DNA of 64,000 bases from Pasteurellaceae bacterium (GCA_030528525.1 JAUMYT010000001.1:49529-113528), one strand, 5' to 3'; shown: positions 47,677-57,154, counted from the stretch's first letter. Notes: generated from the letters alone by a model not told the origin. Program-made: numbers and translations.

Positions 47677-47809
47677 TTTCCTAGACAGTGTCTAGGAAAT
47701 GAGTAAGTAAACACTTACGAAATCGCCAGACAGTTTCTGGCGAATTGTTTAAAAAGAAACCAGTAAGAGTAAGTGTATACTTACGAAATCGGCAGACAGT
47801 GTCTGCCGA
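47677..47809. repeat. tandem palindromes upstream of the restriction-modification genes
   Basis: Five palindromes lie within 133 bp: TTTCCTAGACA-G-TGTCTAGGAAA (47677-47699), GTAAGT-AAAC-ACTTAC (47703-47718), TCGCCAGA-CAGTT-TCTGGCGA (47723-47743), GTAAGT-GTAT-ACTTAC (47769-47784) and TCGGCAGACA-G-TGTCTGCCGA (47789-47809). The last four form two direct units exactly 66 bp apart. They may be operator sites for expression control of the system, transcript-end structures, or the scar of its insertion. Confidence 0.85.
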
Positions 47810-47842
47810 ATTGATTAAAAATAAATCAGAGTGAAGAGAAAA

Positions 47843-48613
47843 ATGCAGTACGGATTAGAATTTATTGATGATGCTGACTTATATCAGCACGTTCGCAATA
47901 CCGTCTATAAATATCGTTTTAAAATCAATTTAAAGAAACTCAATCAAAATTTAATTGATCCGATTAAATTAACCTTTGATAGTGCAATTTATCAGGGTGG
48001 ATATACCGATGAACAATTAGAAATTATTTTGGAAAAAGAAGTTCATCGACAAATTGATAAGTCGAACACCAATCATATTGGCTATTTTCATCAGAATATT
48101 TTTGAATATATTGGTAAAGATAAAGGTTGGGTTGTACCGAAAAAAGGATTTGATATAGAAAATATCAAAAAGAAAATTTATGTTGAAATGAAGAATAAGC
48201 ATAACACAATGAACAGTTCTTCATCAGCGAAAACCTATATGCGAATGCAACATCAATTACTTAAACAACCTAATGCAACTTGTTTGTTAGTTGAAGTCAT
48301 TGCAAAGACAAGCCAAGATATTATTTGGGAATGCACCGTAGATAAGCAAAAAATGCGTTTTCCTGCTATTCGGCGAGTGTCTATTGATAAGTTTTACGAA
48401 ATTGTTACAGGAGATAAATTAGCTTTTATGAAATTATGTCAAGTTCTTCCTAAAGTAATTCGTGAAGTATTAGAGAATGAAGAGAAACAGATCATTGAAA
48501 ATAATGTATTATCAGATATTAAGAATGAAAAAATCCAAAATATTTTAGAAAATTTATACTTATTTGCCTTTAAGAAATATCAAGGTTTTGAACACTTTAA
48601 AATTAAACAATAA
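47843..48613 (+). CDS. type II restriction endonuclease, probable Eco47II family
   Basis: A 256-residue protein just before a DNA cytosine-5 methyltransferase, hence a type II endonuclease. It resembles the Eco47II family (recognition GGNCC) in what I recall, particularly YVEMKNKHNTMNSSSSAKTY. A PD-(D/E)XK-type site can be read as Asp104 (FDIEN) with Glu115-Met-Lys117 (VEMKNK). I start at ATG 47843; a GTG at 47831 is in frame. Its codons are clearly more AT-rich than the rsx genes around it, consistent with horizontal transfer. The TAA stop is immediately followed by the methylase ATG. Confidence 0.8.
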   Translation: MQYGLEFIDDADLYQHVRNTVYKYRFKINLKKLNQNLIDPIKLTFDSAIYQGGYTDEQLEIILEKEVHRQIDKSNTNHIGYFHQNIFEYIGKDKGWVVPKKGFDIENIKKKIYVEMKNKHNTMNSSSSAKTYMRMQHQLLKQPNATCLLVEVIAKTSQDIIWECTVDKQKMRFPAIRRVSIDKFYEIVTGDKLAFMKLCQVLPKVIREVLENEEKQIIENNVLSDIKNEKIQNILENLYLFAFKKYQGFEHFKIKQ

Positions 48614-49693
48614 ATGGAAAATTTAGAGCTATTCCCTGATTTGTTGTGGGAAGAACAGAAAGAAATCATATCGCAACCGTTCTCTAGCATTGAATTGTTT
48701 GCTGGTGCTGGTGGTTTAGCATTAGGATTAGAAAAAGCTGGATTTAATGCGATATTGCTCAATGAATGGGATAAATATGCGTGTAATACATTGCGAACGA
48801 ATCGTCCTAATTGGAATGTGGTAGAGGGTGATGTCTGTGAAATTGATTTTACACGTTATAAAGGCAAAATTGATTTACTCTCAGGGGGCTTTCCTTGCCA
48901 AGCCTTTTCCTATGCGGGAAAGGGAGAAGGATTTAATGATATTCGTGGCACGATGTTTTTTCAATTTGCTCGTGCTATCAAAGAAACACAACCTAAAGTG
49001 ATTTTAGGAGAGAATGTTAAAGGATTAGTCAACCACGATAAAGGGCGGACACTCGCTACCATTAAACAGACCTTAAAAGATTTAGGGTATTTTCTGATTG
49101 AGCCTAAAGTTTTAAATGCGGTAAATTACCGAGTACCACAAAAAAGAGAGCGTATTTTTATTGTGGGTATTCGACAAGATTTGGTAAATCGCACTCAATT
49201 TCATTGGCCCACTCCACATCATCGAGAAATGCTGATGGCGGATGCCTTAAAAAAAGGAGAGCTTTATGATTGTGATGTCCCAACATCAGAAGGGCAAATT
49301 TATCCAGAACATAAAAAAGCGGTATTAGATCTTGTTCCCCCAGGTGGTTGCTGGCGACATTTGCCTGATGATATTGCTCGCCAATATATGAAAGGCAGCT
49401 ATTTCTTGGGGGGAGGGAAAACGGGAATGGCTCGCCGATTGGCGTGGAGTGAACCAAGCTTAACGCTGACTTGTTCGCCAGCACAAAATCAAACGGAGCG
49501 TTGCCACCCTGATGAAACTCGTCCTTTAACAGTGAGAGAATATGCACGTATTCAAACGTTCCCTGATGATTGGAAATTTGCGGGTTCTATGTCTAATCAA
49601 TATAAACAAATTGGTAATGCTGTTCCTGTTAATCTGGCTTATGCGGTCGGAACACGTTTAATTGAAACTTTACGTTTACTTAATCAAGGATAA
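48614..49693 (+). CDS. DNA (cytosine-5-)-methyltransferase
   Basis: A 359-residue m5C methyltransferase protecting the host from the preceding endonuclease. Motif I is [19 protein letters not shown] (residues 26-44), motif [14 protein letters not shown] with nucleophile Cys95, motif VI GENVKGL, motif [14 protein letters not shown], motif [20 protein letters not shown] and motif [14 protein letters not shown]. The target-recognition region lies about 200-280. Likely target is GGNCC if the endonuclease call is right. It ends 4 bp before the rsxD start codon and is in the same direction as the rsx genes. Confidence 0.95.
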   Translation: MENLELFPDLLWEEQKEIISQPFSSIELFAGAGGLALGLEKAGFNAILLNEWDKYACNTLRTNRPNWNVVEGDVCEIDFTRYKGKIDLLSGGFPCQAFSYAGKGEGFNDIRGTMFFQFARAIKETQPKVILGENVKGLVNHDKGRTLATIKQTLKDLGYFLIEPKVLNAVNYRVPQKRERIFIVGIRQDLVNRTQFHWPTPHHREMLMADALKKGELYDCDVPTSEGQIYPEHKKAVLDLVPPGGCWRHLPDDIARQYMKGSYFLGGGKTGMARRLAWSEPSLTLTCSPAQNQTERCHPDETRPLTVREYARIQTFPDDWKFAGSMSNQYKQIGNAVPVNLAYAVGTRLIETLRLLNQG

Positions 49694-49697
49694 CCCA

Positions 49698-50762
49698 ATG
49701 TTCAAAATGGTCAGTTCGCCCCATACGCACGCGAAACAGCTCACGTCTCACATTATGCTGTGGGTGATGGCGATGATGTTACCCGCACTTTGTGTGATGT
49801 GGTTTTATTTCGGCTACGGCGTGTTAGTGCAGGTGGGGATTGCAGTCAGCCTTGCGATGGTGATTGAAGTAGCGGTGGCAAAACTACGGGGTAAACCGAC
49901 CGCATTCTATTTGGCGGATTTGTCGGGTATTTTGACGGCGTTGATTTTGGCGATGTCGATTCCGCCTTACGCTCCTTATTGGATCACGCTGATTGGCGTG
50001 GCGGTGGCGTTGTTGCTCGCTAAGCACATTTATGGCGGATTGGGGCAAAATTTGTTCAACCCTGCGATGATTGGCTATGCGTTGTTGCTCGTTTCTTTCC
50101 CTGTGCAAATGACCGCTTGGTTGCCACCGCTTGCCTTGCTCAACGAACCGCCGACCTTTGCCGACAGTGTTTCGCTGATTTTTGCGGGCGTGACCACCGA
50201 CGGCTTTAGCCTGCATCAACTGATTCACAGCGTGGACGGTATTACCCAAGCCACCGTGCTAGACGGAGCGAGAACCACGTTGAGCAAAACCAGCGATGTC
50301 GCCCTTTATCAGCAATTCAATCAACAACTTAGTGACAATGTGTTGTTTGGCGGCTGGGGGCAAATCAACCTTGCTTTCCTGCTCGGTGGGTTGGTGCTGC
50401 TCTCTCGCAAAATCATTCATTGGCAAATCCCTGTGGCGATGTTGCTCAGTTTCAGTCTGTTCGCAGGGCTTCATCAACTGTTCGGGCAAGCAAATTGGGC
50501 GGTGCATTATCAACTGTTTAGTGGGGCGATGATGTTCGGGGCATTTTTTATTGCTACCGATCCCGTTTCGGCATCGATCACGCCAAAAGGGAAATTGATC
50601 TTCGGGGCGATCATCGGTTTGCTGGTCTATTTAATCCGCTATCACGGCAATTACCCTGACGGCGTGGCATTTGCGGTGTTACTCGCCAACATTGCCGTGC
50701 CGTTGATCGACCACTATACTCAACCCCGTTTATACGGCACTCAACAAGGAAGAAAACAATGA
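49698..50762 (+). CDS. rsxD: electron transport complex subunit RsxD/RnfD
   Basis: A 354-residue polytopic membrane subunit carrying a covalently bound FMN on a threonine; the segment [15 protein letters not shown] holds the expected Thr. The start at 49698 ([14 protein letters not shown]) matches the family; an in-frame ATG 36 bases upstream lies inside the methylase gene. It is separated from rsxC by 2.7 kb of inserted genes. The overlap with rsxG is four bases. Confidence 0.95.
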   Translation: MFKMVSSPHTHAKQLTSHIMLWVMAMMLPALCVMWFYFGYGVLVQVGIAVSLAMVIEVAVAKLRGKPTAFYLADLSGILTALILAMSIPPYAPYWITLIGVAVALLLAKHIYGGLGQNLFNPAMIGYALLLVSFPVQMTAWLPPLALLNEPPTFADSVSLIFAGVTTDGFSLHQLIHSVDGITQATVLDGARTTLSKTSDVALYQQFNQQLSDNVLFGGWGQINLAFLLGGLVLLSRKIIHWQIPVAMLLSFSLFAGLHQLFGQANWAVHYQLFSGAMMFGAFFIATDPVSASITPKGKLIFGAIIGLLVYLIRYHGNYPDGVAFAVLLANIAVPLIDHYTQPRLYGTQQGRKQ

Positions 50763-51388
50763 TAACTCGTATTACGTTACGTTATGCCTTGATTTTGGGC
50801 GTAGTTGCCCTGCTGTGTACGGCACTTTCTACGGCGGTTTTTTGGCTAACCAAAGACAAAATTGAGCAAGTGACCGAGCAACAACAACGCAAATTATTGT
50901 TAGACGTGTTGCCTGAATCGCATTTTGATAATGATTTACTCGCTACTTGCCGCCAAATTGAACTGCCTGAAAAACGCTTTTTAAATCAGCTGTTTATTGC
51001 AAAAAAGCAAGGCGTTCTCACCGCTTACATCGTCCAAACCACCGCTCCAGATGGCTATTCGGGCAATATCCGTTTGCTGATGGCAATTCAGCCAGACGGC
51101 ACGGTGCTGGGCGTGCGAACCTTGGAGCATAAAGAAACCCCAGGGCTAGGCGATAAAATTGAAACTCGGGTTTCAAACTGGATCTACCGCTTTGCGAACC
51201 AAGTATTTAGCCTTGAAAATGAGAGCCAATGGGCAGTCAAAAAAGATGGCGGACAGTTCGACCAATTTACAGGGGCGACCATTACACCAAGAGCGGTGGT
51301 CAATAATGTGAAAAAAACAGCGAAGTGGATTTTGACCGAGCTGAGTTTAGAGCCTGAAAGGGTGGAAAAATTTAATCAATGTGAATAA
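50759..51388 (+). CDS. rsxG: electron transport complex subunit RsxG/RnfG
   Basis: A 209-residue subunit with one N-terminal membrane helix ([20 protein letters not shown]) and a periplasmic domain. The FMN attachment motif is [12 protein letters not shown] near residue 175, with the flavin phosphoester-linked to Thr. [12 protein letters not shown] is the other conserved block. It overlaps rsxD by four bases. rsxE does not follow directly: a 145-bp GC-rich element intervenes. Confidence 0.95.
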   Translation: MITRITLRYALILGVVALLCTALSTAVFWLTKDKIEQVTEQQQRKLLLDVLPESHFDNDLLATCRQIELPEKRFLNQLFIAKKQGVLTAYIVQTTAPDGYSGNIRLLMAIQPDGTVLGVRTLEHKETPGLGDKIETRVSNWIYRFANQVFSLENESQWAVKKDGGQFDQFTGATITPRAVVNNVKKTAKWILTELSLEPERVEKFNQCE

Positions 51389-51533
51389 ATTCTGCCCCCG
51401 CTTGCGGGGGAAGTGGTTGAGCGAAGCGAAACCGAAGGGGGCAATTTTGCAAAATATGGCGTAAATTCAGCCCCCGTTGTTGCCCCCTACCCCCTGCTTC
51501 GCAGGGTACTTCCCCCGCAAGCGGGGGCAGAAT
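51389..51533. repeat. GC-rich element with 26-bp terminal inverted repeats
   Basis: The ends, 51389-51414 and 51508-51533, are perfect 26-bp inverted copies beginning ATTCTGCCCCCGCTTGCGGG; each end is itself a hairpin. The middle contains a variant 35-bp motif (51444-51479, minus). The element fills the rsxG-rsxE gap, and its ends match the elements embedded in rsxC. Confidence 0.88.
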
Positions 51534-51555
51534 GATAATTTTTGAGAAAATAACT

Positions 51556-52248
51556 ATGTCCCAACAAATCCCAATTCAACAACTTGAGAGCGAACCGCCG
51601 GTTCAGCCGTCTGTGTGGAAAACCCTGTTTACCCAAGGCATTTGGAGCAATAACGGTGCCTTAGTGCAACTGCTTGGGCTGTGTCCGTTGCTGGCGGTGT
51701 CGAATAATGTGACCAACGCCCTTGGGCTGGGCATTGCCACGCTTTTCGTGTTGGTTACGAGCAACACGGTGGTGTCCCTGTGTCGCAAGTTGATCCCACA
51801 CGATATTCGCATTCCGATTTATGTGATGGTGATTGCCACTTCTGTGACCGTGATTCAACTGCTGATGAACGCCTTCGCTTACCCTGTTTATCAGTCGCTT
51901 GGCATCTTTATTCCGCTGATCGTAACGAACTGTATCGTGATCGGGCGAGCGGAAGCCTTTGCTTCGAAAAATGGTGTGGCACAATCCGCCTTTGACGGCT
52001 TTGCAATGGGGCTAGGAATGTTGTTAAGCCTTGTGGCACTAGGGGCATTGCGGGAATTGCTCGGCAACGGCACCTTGTTTGACGGTTTGGGTTTATTGCT
52101 AGGCGATTGGGCGAAATCGGCAAAAATGGACGTGTTTCATCTGGATTCGGGCTTGCTACTGGCGATTTTACCGCCTGGAGCATTTATCGGGCTAGGGCTG
52201 ATTTTGGCGGTGAAAAACCGTATCGATCAACGCCAAAAACGCAAATAA
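51556..52248 (+). CDS. rsxE: electron transport complex subunit RsxE/RnfE
   Basis: A 230-residue six-helix membrane subunit homologous to Rsx[23 protein letters not shown] and [22 protein letters not shown] carry the paired cysteines. I start at 51556 ([10 protein letters not shown]); an ATG at 51532 is in frame but lies at the edge of the repeat element. It is the last rsx gene here. In many gammaproteobacteria nth follows, but here lpxM does, 20 bp downstream. Confidence 0.95.
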   Translation: MSQQIPIQQLESEPPVQPSVWKTLFTQGIWSNNGALVQLLGLCPLLAVSNNVTNALGLGIATLFVLVTSNTVVSLCRKLIPHDIRIPIYVMVIATSVTVIQLLMNAFAYPVYQSLGIFIPLIVTNCIVIGRAEAFASKNGVAQSAFDGFAMGLGMLLSLVALGALRELLGNGTLFDGLGLLLGDWAKSAKMDVFHLDSGLLLAILPPGAFIGLGLILAVKNRIDQRQKRK

Positions 52249-52268
52249 AGGCAAAATGGGAGAGAAAA

Positions 52269-53219
52269 ATGGAACGTGAAACCTACCGAGTTGGCTATCA
52301 ACACCAATTTTCTAAAGCCTTTTTGCACCCGAAATATTGGGGCGTGTGGCTCGGCATTTTTGCGTTGATCATCTTGGCGTATGTGCCCTATCGGCTACGA
52401 GATAAACTGGCAACCCAAATCGGCAAAGTGGTGGCGAAATATCTCAAGGGCAAAAAACAGTATCATCGAGCTGATGTCAATTTGCGTTACTGTTTCCCTG
52501 AATGGACAGTTGAACAACGTGAGCAAGTGATCGAAAAAATGTTCATCACCGTATCACAAACAATGTTAGCCATTGGCGAAATTGCGGTGCGACCGATTGA
52601 ACGCCTGCAAAATCGCTGTGAATTTAACGGCATTGAGATTGTGCGTCAGGTGCGAGAACAGGGCAAAAACGTGATTTTACTCGTGCCACACACGTGGTCG
52701 ATTGATGCGTCTGGGATTGTGATGCGAACCTTGGGAATGCCGATGACATCAATGTATAACCCACACCGCAATCCGTTGGTTGATTGGCTGTGGAACCGTA
52801 CCCGTGAACGTTTCGGCGGCAAAATGCACGCTCGCCAAAATGGCATCAAGCCATTTTTAGCCGATGTTCGCAAAGGCGAATTGGGCTATTTTTTGCCTGA
52901 TGAAGATTATGGTGAAGCATTGAGCGTTTACGCCGACTTTTTTGCCACCGAAAAAGCCACGTTACCGGGGCTGAACAAAATGGCACGGGTCGCCAATGCG
53001 GAAGTGATCCCAATGTTCCCGATTTACAACGCCGAAAAAGGCGTGTATCAAATCGAAATCTTGCCACCGATGGAATTTAGTGGCTCGGCGGAGCAGTCAG
53101 CACGGGAAATGAACAAAGTGATCGAATATTTCGTGCGAAAAAATCCAGAACAATATGTCTGGATTTTACGCCTGCTGAAAACTCGCCGAAACGGCGAAGA
53201 TATTTATCGCCGTGATTGA
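52269..53219 (+). CDS. lpxM: lipid A myristoyl/lauroyl acyltransferase LpxM
   Basis: A late acyltransferase of lipid A synthesis, inner membrane, 316 residues. It has an N-terminal membrane helix (WGVWLGIFALIILAYVPY). The catalytic HX4D motif is in VPHTWSIDASG near residue 140. GGKMHARQNGIKPFLADVRKG, LPDEDYGEALSVYADFFATE and WILRLLKTRRNGEDIY match E. coli LpxM (MsbB) more than LpxL. It follows rsxE closely but is functionally unrelated. Confidence 0.92.
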   Translation: MERETYRVGYQHQFSKAFLHPKYWGVWLGIFALIILAYVPYRLRDKLATQIGKVVAKYLKGKKQYHRADVNLRYCFPEWTVEQREQVIEKMFITVSQTMLAIGEIAVRPIERLQNRCEFNGIEIVRQVREQGKNVILLVPHTWSIDASGIVMRTLGMPMTSMYNPHRNPLVDWLWNRTRERFGGKMHARQNGIKPFLADVRKGELGYFLPDEDYGEALSVYADFFATEKATLPGLNKMARVANAEVIPMFPIYNAEKGVYQIEILPPMEFSGSAEQSAREMNKVIEYFVRKNPEQYVWILRLLKTRRNGEDIYRRD

Positions 53220-53223
53220 GTGG

Positions 53224-54132
53224 CTATGCCAAGCCGATAAAAAAGGCTAACAAAATCGGCACGGCAAGGTTGATGATAAAACCGAAACTGATCGCAAGGG
53301 GGACAACCTGAATGCCCCCAGCTTTTTGGATAATCGGCAAGGTGCAATCCAGCGAAGTCGCCCCGCCCAAACTGACTGCCGTGGACGGGAACAGTCGCAT
53401 AAAAAACGGAATGGTAAACAGGCAGAGAATTTCACGGGAGAGATCGTTGAAAAAGGCGATACTGCCATAAAACGCCCCCCACGCATCATTGACCAACACA
53501 CTTGAGAGCGAATACCAACCAAAGCCCGATGCCAACGCCAAGGCTCGAATCAATTCTAAATCAAGCAAATAAGCCGCAATCACTCCGCCAATCAGTCCAC
53601 TTGCCATAAAAATCAATGAAGTGATGATCCCACGGCGGTTTAAAAACACTTGTCGCAATGGAATACCGCTGTTACGCAGTTGCACCCCGACACAAAAAAT
53701 CATCACGACTAACACATAAGTGCTTGAATGCAATGGAAAATTCAGCATGCCTTTGGTCGCAAAGCCAAACAGCCCACCAATAAATACCGTCGCACACAAA
53801 ATCAGCGAATCAAGCAACGATTTCCAACGGGAAGGCAGCGATTGTTGCTGGCTCAAATCCCGTGGCATTGGATACAATTTATCGTAAACCATTAAACTGC
53901 CAATGTTGCAAGCGTGTAAAATCAGCGTCAGCCCCAATGCCGTGCCACCAATTTTCGGCAAAGTGGTAGCCAGATCGTCCAACTGCCCAATCGAAATCCC
54001 CATAATCAATAAAATCAAATATAAACAATAGGTTACAATTCGATTATTCCACGCCAGCAAGGTCGCATTCCGCAAATAAAATAGATAGCCCCAAAATAAT
54101 GGCACAAAGGCGATCATTAAACCGTACAACAT
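53224..54132 (-). CDS. lysO: lysine exporter LysO
   Basis: A 302-residue inner-membrane protein of the LysO (YbjE, DUF340) family, which exports L-lysine in E. coli. It has about eight hydrophobic segments. LALASGFGWYSLSSVLVNDAWG and GSIAFFNDLSREILCLFTIPF with GGATSLDCTLPIIQKAGG are the conserved family blocks. It is convergent with lpxM (4-bp gap) and divergent from dinB. No lysine riboswitch was seen upstream. Confidence 0.92.
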   Translation of the reverse strand: MLYGLMIAFVPLFWGYLFYLRNATLLAWNNRIVTYCLYLILLIMGISIGQLDDLATTLPKIGGTALGLTLILHACNIGSLMVYDKLYPMPRDLSQQQSLPSRWKSLLDSLILCATVFIGGLFGFATKGMLNFPLHSSTYVLVVMIFCVGVQLRNSGIPLRQVFLNRRGIITSLIFMASGLIGGVIAAYLLDLELIRALALASGFGWYSLSSVLVNDAWGAFYGSIAFFNDLSREILCLFTIPFFMRLFPSTAVSLGGATSLDCTLPIIQKAGGIQVVPLAISFGFIINLAVPILLAFFIGLA

Positions 54133-54188
54133 GCGTTTCTCCCCCTTTTAAAAAAGGGCTAAATTTTAACAATAAATTAACGCAAATA

Positions 54189-54208
54189 AACTGTTTTTTT
54201 ATACAGTT
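54189..54208 (+). promoter_or_regulatory. LexA (SOS) box and dinB promoter
   Basis: CTGTTTTTTTATACAG (54191-54206) is an exact CTGT-N8-ACAG LexA box. It overlaps the -35 region of an extended -10 promoter, TGCTATACT (54211-54219), with 17-bp spacing. dinB should therefore be induced by DNA damage. Confidence 0.88.
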
Positions 54209-54228
54209 ATTGCTATACTATATGTGCG

Positions 54229-54263
54229 ACAAGGGGGTAAGAAACGTGGAGATTTTGCAAAAT
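54229..54263 (+). repeat. 35-bp CAAGGGGG/GCAAAA motif containing the dinB ribosome site
   Basis: ACAAGGGGGT, AAGAAACGTG, GAGATTTTGCAAAAT, ending in the dinB ATG itself. The GGAG at 54248-54251 is the only ribosome-binding sequence, so the motif supplies the translation start region. Confidence 0.85.
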
Positions 54264-55329
54264 GACACAGCAAAAAATTATTCACATTGATATGGACTGC
54301 TTTTATGCAGCGGTGGAGATGCGGGAAAATCCACAGCTGAAAGGCAAGCCCGTGGCGGTAGGCGGCAGCCCGAATCAACGGGGCGTGCTGACTACCTGCA
54401 ATTACGAAGCCCGAAAATTTGGCTTACACAGTGCAATGCCCACAGTTCAAGCCTTGAAGCTCTGCCCGAATTTGATTTTATTACCTGTGAATATGCTGCT
54501 GTATAAACAAGTATCGGCACACATTCATCAAATTTTCCGCCGATATACGGACATTATCGAGCCACTTTCTCTTGATGAAGCCTATTTAGACGTGAGCAAC
54601 TGCACGCAATGTTTCGGCTCTGCCACTTGGATTGCACAAGACATTCGTCAAGCCATTTGGCAAGAGTTGCAACTCACGGCTTCGGCGGGTGTTGCTCCGT
54701 TAAAATTTTTGGCAAAAATTGCGTCCGACCAAAACAAGCCAAATGGACAATTTGTGATTTGTCCTGAAGAAGTGGAAGCCTTCATCGAAACCTTACCACT
54801 CAAAAAAATCCCTGGCGTTGGCAAAGTGACCAATGAGAAGCTGAAACAGCTCGGCTTGCACACTTGTGGCGAGCTAAAACAGCAGGAAAAGGCCTTTATT
54901 GTGCAACAATTTGGCAAGTTCGGGCATCGATTGTGGGATTTCGCTCACGGCATTGATGAACGCAAAGTAGAAGTGGATCGTCCCCGTAAATCGTTGGCGG
55001 TAGAAAATACCCTTTTGGACGATATTGATGTGTTAAACGACGCAAAGGCAATTTTAAGCGAACATTACGCAAAATTAGTATTTCGGATCCAAAGAAATTG
55101 GGGCGATGTGCCGTTGTCGGATTTCAAAAAAATTGGAATCAAACTCAAATTTGATGATTTCACCCAAACCACGCTGGAACGCACTACAGACGGGCTTTCA
55201 CTTAGCAACTTTCAGCACTTACTTGATGAAATTTGGCAACGGCGAAAACTGCGAAAAATTCGGCTTATCGGGCTAATGGTGCATTTTCCCGAAAAAAAAG
55301 TGACGAAACAGTTAAATTTATGGGAATAG
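54262..55329 (+). CDS. dinB: DNA polymerase IV
   Basis: A Y-family translesion polymerase, 355 residues. Catalytic acidic residues are in HIDMDCFYAAVEM near residue 8 and SLDEAYLDVSN near 103. The helix-hairpin-helix reads IPGVGKVTNEKLKQLG. The C-terminal KQLNLWE resembles a beta-clamp-binding motif. Expression is probably under LexA. The start codon lies at the end of a 35-bp dispersed motif. Confidence 0.96.
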   Translation: MTQQKIIHIDMDCFYAAVEMRENPQLKGKPVAVGGSPNQRGVLTTCNYEARKFGLHSAMPTVQALKLCPNLILLPVNMLLYKQVSAHIHQIFRRYTDIIEPLSLDEAYLDVSNCTQCFGSATWIAQDIRQAIWQELQLTASAGVAPLKFLAKIASDQNKPNGQFVICPEEVEAFIETLPLKKIPGVGKVTNEKLKQLGLHTCGELKQQEKAFIVQQFGKFGHRLWDFAHGIDERKVEVDRPRKSLAVENTLLDDIDVLNDAKAILSEHYAKLVFRIQRNWGDVPLSDFKKIGIKLKFDDFTQTTLERTTDGLSLSNFQHLLDEIWQRRKLRKIRLIGLMVHFPEKKVTKQLNLWE

Positions 55330-55436
55330 TTGTTGTCAAAGCCTTGAATTTTGCGAAATTATCGCTATTTTAGAGCGGTTTTTAACCCTTTTTATCAACA
55401 CACTTTCTATAAACACAACTTGGAGAAAAATCTATT

Positions 55437-56288
55437 ATGATGCGAATTGCTCTTTTCCTTGCCACCAACTTTGCGGTAATGATTGTGCTGGGAATTATTT
55501 TAAGTGTCACAGGCATTGCAGGTAACAGCACTGGCGGCATTTTGATTATGGCATTGCTGTTTGGTTTTGCTGGCTCATTGATTTCCCTGTTTTTATCTAA
55601 AACAATGGCACTACGCTCTGTGGGAGCAGAAGTGATTACCGAGCCACGCAACAATGCGGAGCGTTGGTTAGTCGAAACGGTAAAACGTCAATCGCAACAA
55701 GCAGGCATTCCAATGCCAGATGTGGCGATTTACCATTCAGAAGATGTGAATGCGTTCGCCACAGGGGCAACCAAAAGCAACTCATTGGTTGCGGTGAGTA
55801 CAGGTTTACTCAACACAATGACCCAAGACGAAGCGGAAGCCGTGGTTGCTCACGAAGTAGCACACATTGCTAACGGCGATATGGTGACGATGACCTTATT
55901 ACAAGGCGTGTTAAACACCTTCGTGATCTTCTTATCTCGAATGATTGCCACCGCAGTGTCTAGCACTCGCAACAGCGACGGCGAAGAGAGCCAAAGCACT
56001 GGCATCTATTTCTTAGTGTCAATGGTACTCGAAATTTTATTCGGTATTTTGGCGACTATTATCGCAATGTGGTTCTCACGCTACCGTGAATTCCGTGCCG
56101 ATGAAGGCTCTGCGAACTTAGTCGGTAAAGAAAAAATGATTGCGGCATTACAACGCTTACAACAGGTTCACGAGCCGCAAGAGTTACAAGGCTCGCTCAA
56201 TGCCTTTATGATCAACGGCAAACGTAGCGAACTCTTTATGAGCCACCCACCACTTGAAAAACGCATTGCGGCGTTGCAAAGTTTATAA
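55437..56288 (+). CDS. htpX: membrane-bound zinc metalloprotease HtpX
   Basis: A heat-shock M48 protease that degrades misfolded membrane proteins, inner membrane, 283 residues. It has two N-terminal and two central hydrophobic segments. The zinc motif is [13 protein letters not shown] near residue 140, and the third ligand lies in the conserved [19 protein letters not shown] occurs at about 55352 upstream, but no convincing sigma-32 -10 was found. A bidirectional terminator follows. Confidence 0.96.
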   Translation: MMRIALFLATNFAVMIVLGIILSVTGIAGNSTGGILIMALLFGFAGSLISLFLSKTMALRSVGAEVITEPRNNAERWLVETVKRQSQQAGIPMPDVAIYHSEDVNAFATGATKSNSLVAVSTGLLNTMTQDEAEAVVAHEVAHIANGDMVTMTLLQGVLNTFVIFLSRMIATAVSSTRNSDGEESQSTGIYFLVSMVLEILFGILATIIAMWFSRYREFRADEGSANLVGKEKMIAALQRLQQVHEPQELQGSLNAFMINGKRSELFMSHPPLEKRIAALQSL

Positions 56289-56296
56289 TCTCAAAC

Positions 56297-56327
56297 AAAA
56301 AAATCAGGGCATTTGCCCTGATTTTTT
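56297..56327. terminator. bidirectional terminator between htpX and ydfG
   Basis: AAAAAATCAGGGC-ATTT-GCCCTGATTTTTT: a symmetric hairpin with A and T runs on either side in the convergent gap. Confidence 0.92.
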
Positions 56328-56356
56328 ATGTGTGAAATAACACTGAATGTTGTTGA

Positions 56357-57136
56357 TTATTTGGCAAAAATTGCGCTAATTTCGCCATTTTCTCGGTAAA
56401 CAGACAAAGGGGAGAAACTCTGTGCGGTAGGCATGACTTCTAATCGATTAATATTGACATGTTCGGGTTGCTGATTCAGCCACAACACAATGTCAGCAAT
56501 TTCTTCAGGACGAACAAATTCCACATTTTCATACACTTTGTCTGCTTTTGCTTGATCACCTTTAAAGCGAATAGTCGAAAACTCGGTGCCACCACATAAG
56601 CCTGGTTCTAGGTTGGTCACACGGATTTTTGTGCCAGAAAGATCGGCTCGTAGATTTAAGCTAAATTGCTTCATAAAGGCTTTTGTCGCACCATACACGT
56701 TACCACCAGGATAGGCATAATTCCCAGCGATTGATCCTAGATTGATAATATGACCATGATTTTTTGCCATCATCTCAGGTAAAATTAAGCGAGTGAGAGT
56801 GACGGCACCTTTGATATTCGTATCAATCATCTGATACCAATCTTCTAACTCCACCTGATAAGCGGGTTCTAAACCTAAGGCTAAACCAGCATTGTTGATT
56901 AAAAGATCAACTGATTGCCATTTGTTGGGACGAGATTGTAGTGCTTGCTCAGTTTGTTTTGGATCCGTAATATCAAAAGCAAGCGGTAGAAATTGCTCGC
57001 CAAATTCTGTCTGTAAGGCGTGTAAACGTTCAGCTCGTCTTCCTGTGCCGATCACGTTATAACCTGCCTGCATTAACGTACGGCAGATGGCTAATCCAAA
57101 ACCAGCAGTTGCCCCTGTAACTAATGCAATACGCAT
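56357..57136 (-). CDS. ydfG: NADP-dependent 3-hydroxy acid dehydrogenase YdfG
   Basis: A classical short-chain dehydrogenase, 259 residues, cytoplasmic tetramer. E. coli YdfG oxidises L-allo-threonine and serine and reduces malonic semialdehyde. The cofactor motif is TGATAGFGLAICR, with basic residues GRRAERL fitting NADP. NNAGLALG and the catalytic YGATKAFMKQFSLNLR follow. The protein aligns with E. coli YdfG along its length. It lies 18 bp downstream of msbA and may be co-transcribed. Confidence 0.93.
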   Translation of the reverse strand: MRIALVTGATAGFGLAICRTLMQAGYNVIGTGRRAERLHALQTEFGEQFLPLAFDITDPKQTEQALQSRPNKWQSVDLLINNAGLALGLEPAYQVELEDWYQMIDTNIKGAVTLTRLILPEMMAKNHGHIINLGSIAGNYAYPGGNVYGATKAFMKQFSLNLRADLSGTKIRVTNLEPGLCGGTEFSTIRFKGDQAKADKVYENVEFVRPEEIADIVLWLNQQPEHVNINRLEVMPTAQSFSPLSVYRENGEISAIFAK

Positions 57137-57154
57137 GACTGACTCCTCCTATTG

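Noticed and set aside
49158..49547. Antisense frame of 129 codons within the methylase gene
   Set aside because: It lies opposite conserved methylase motifs and has no features of its own.
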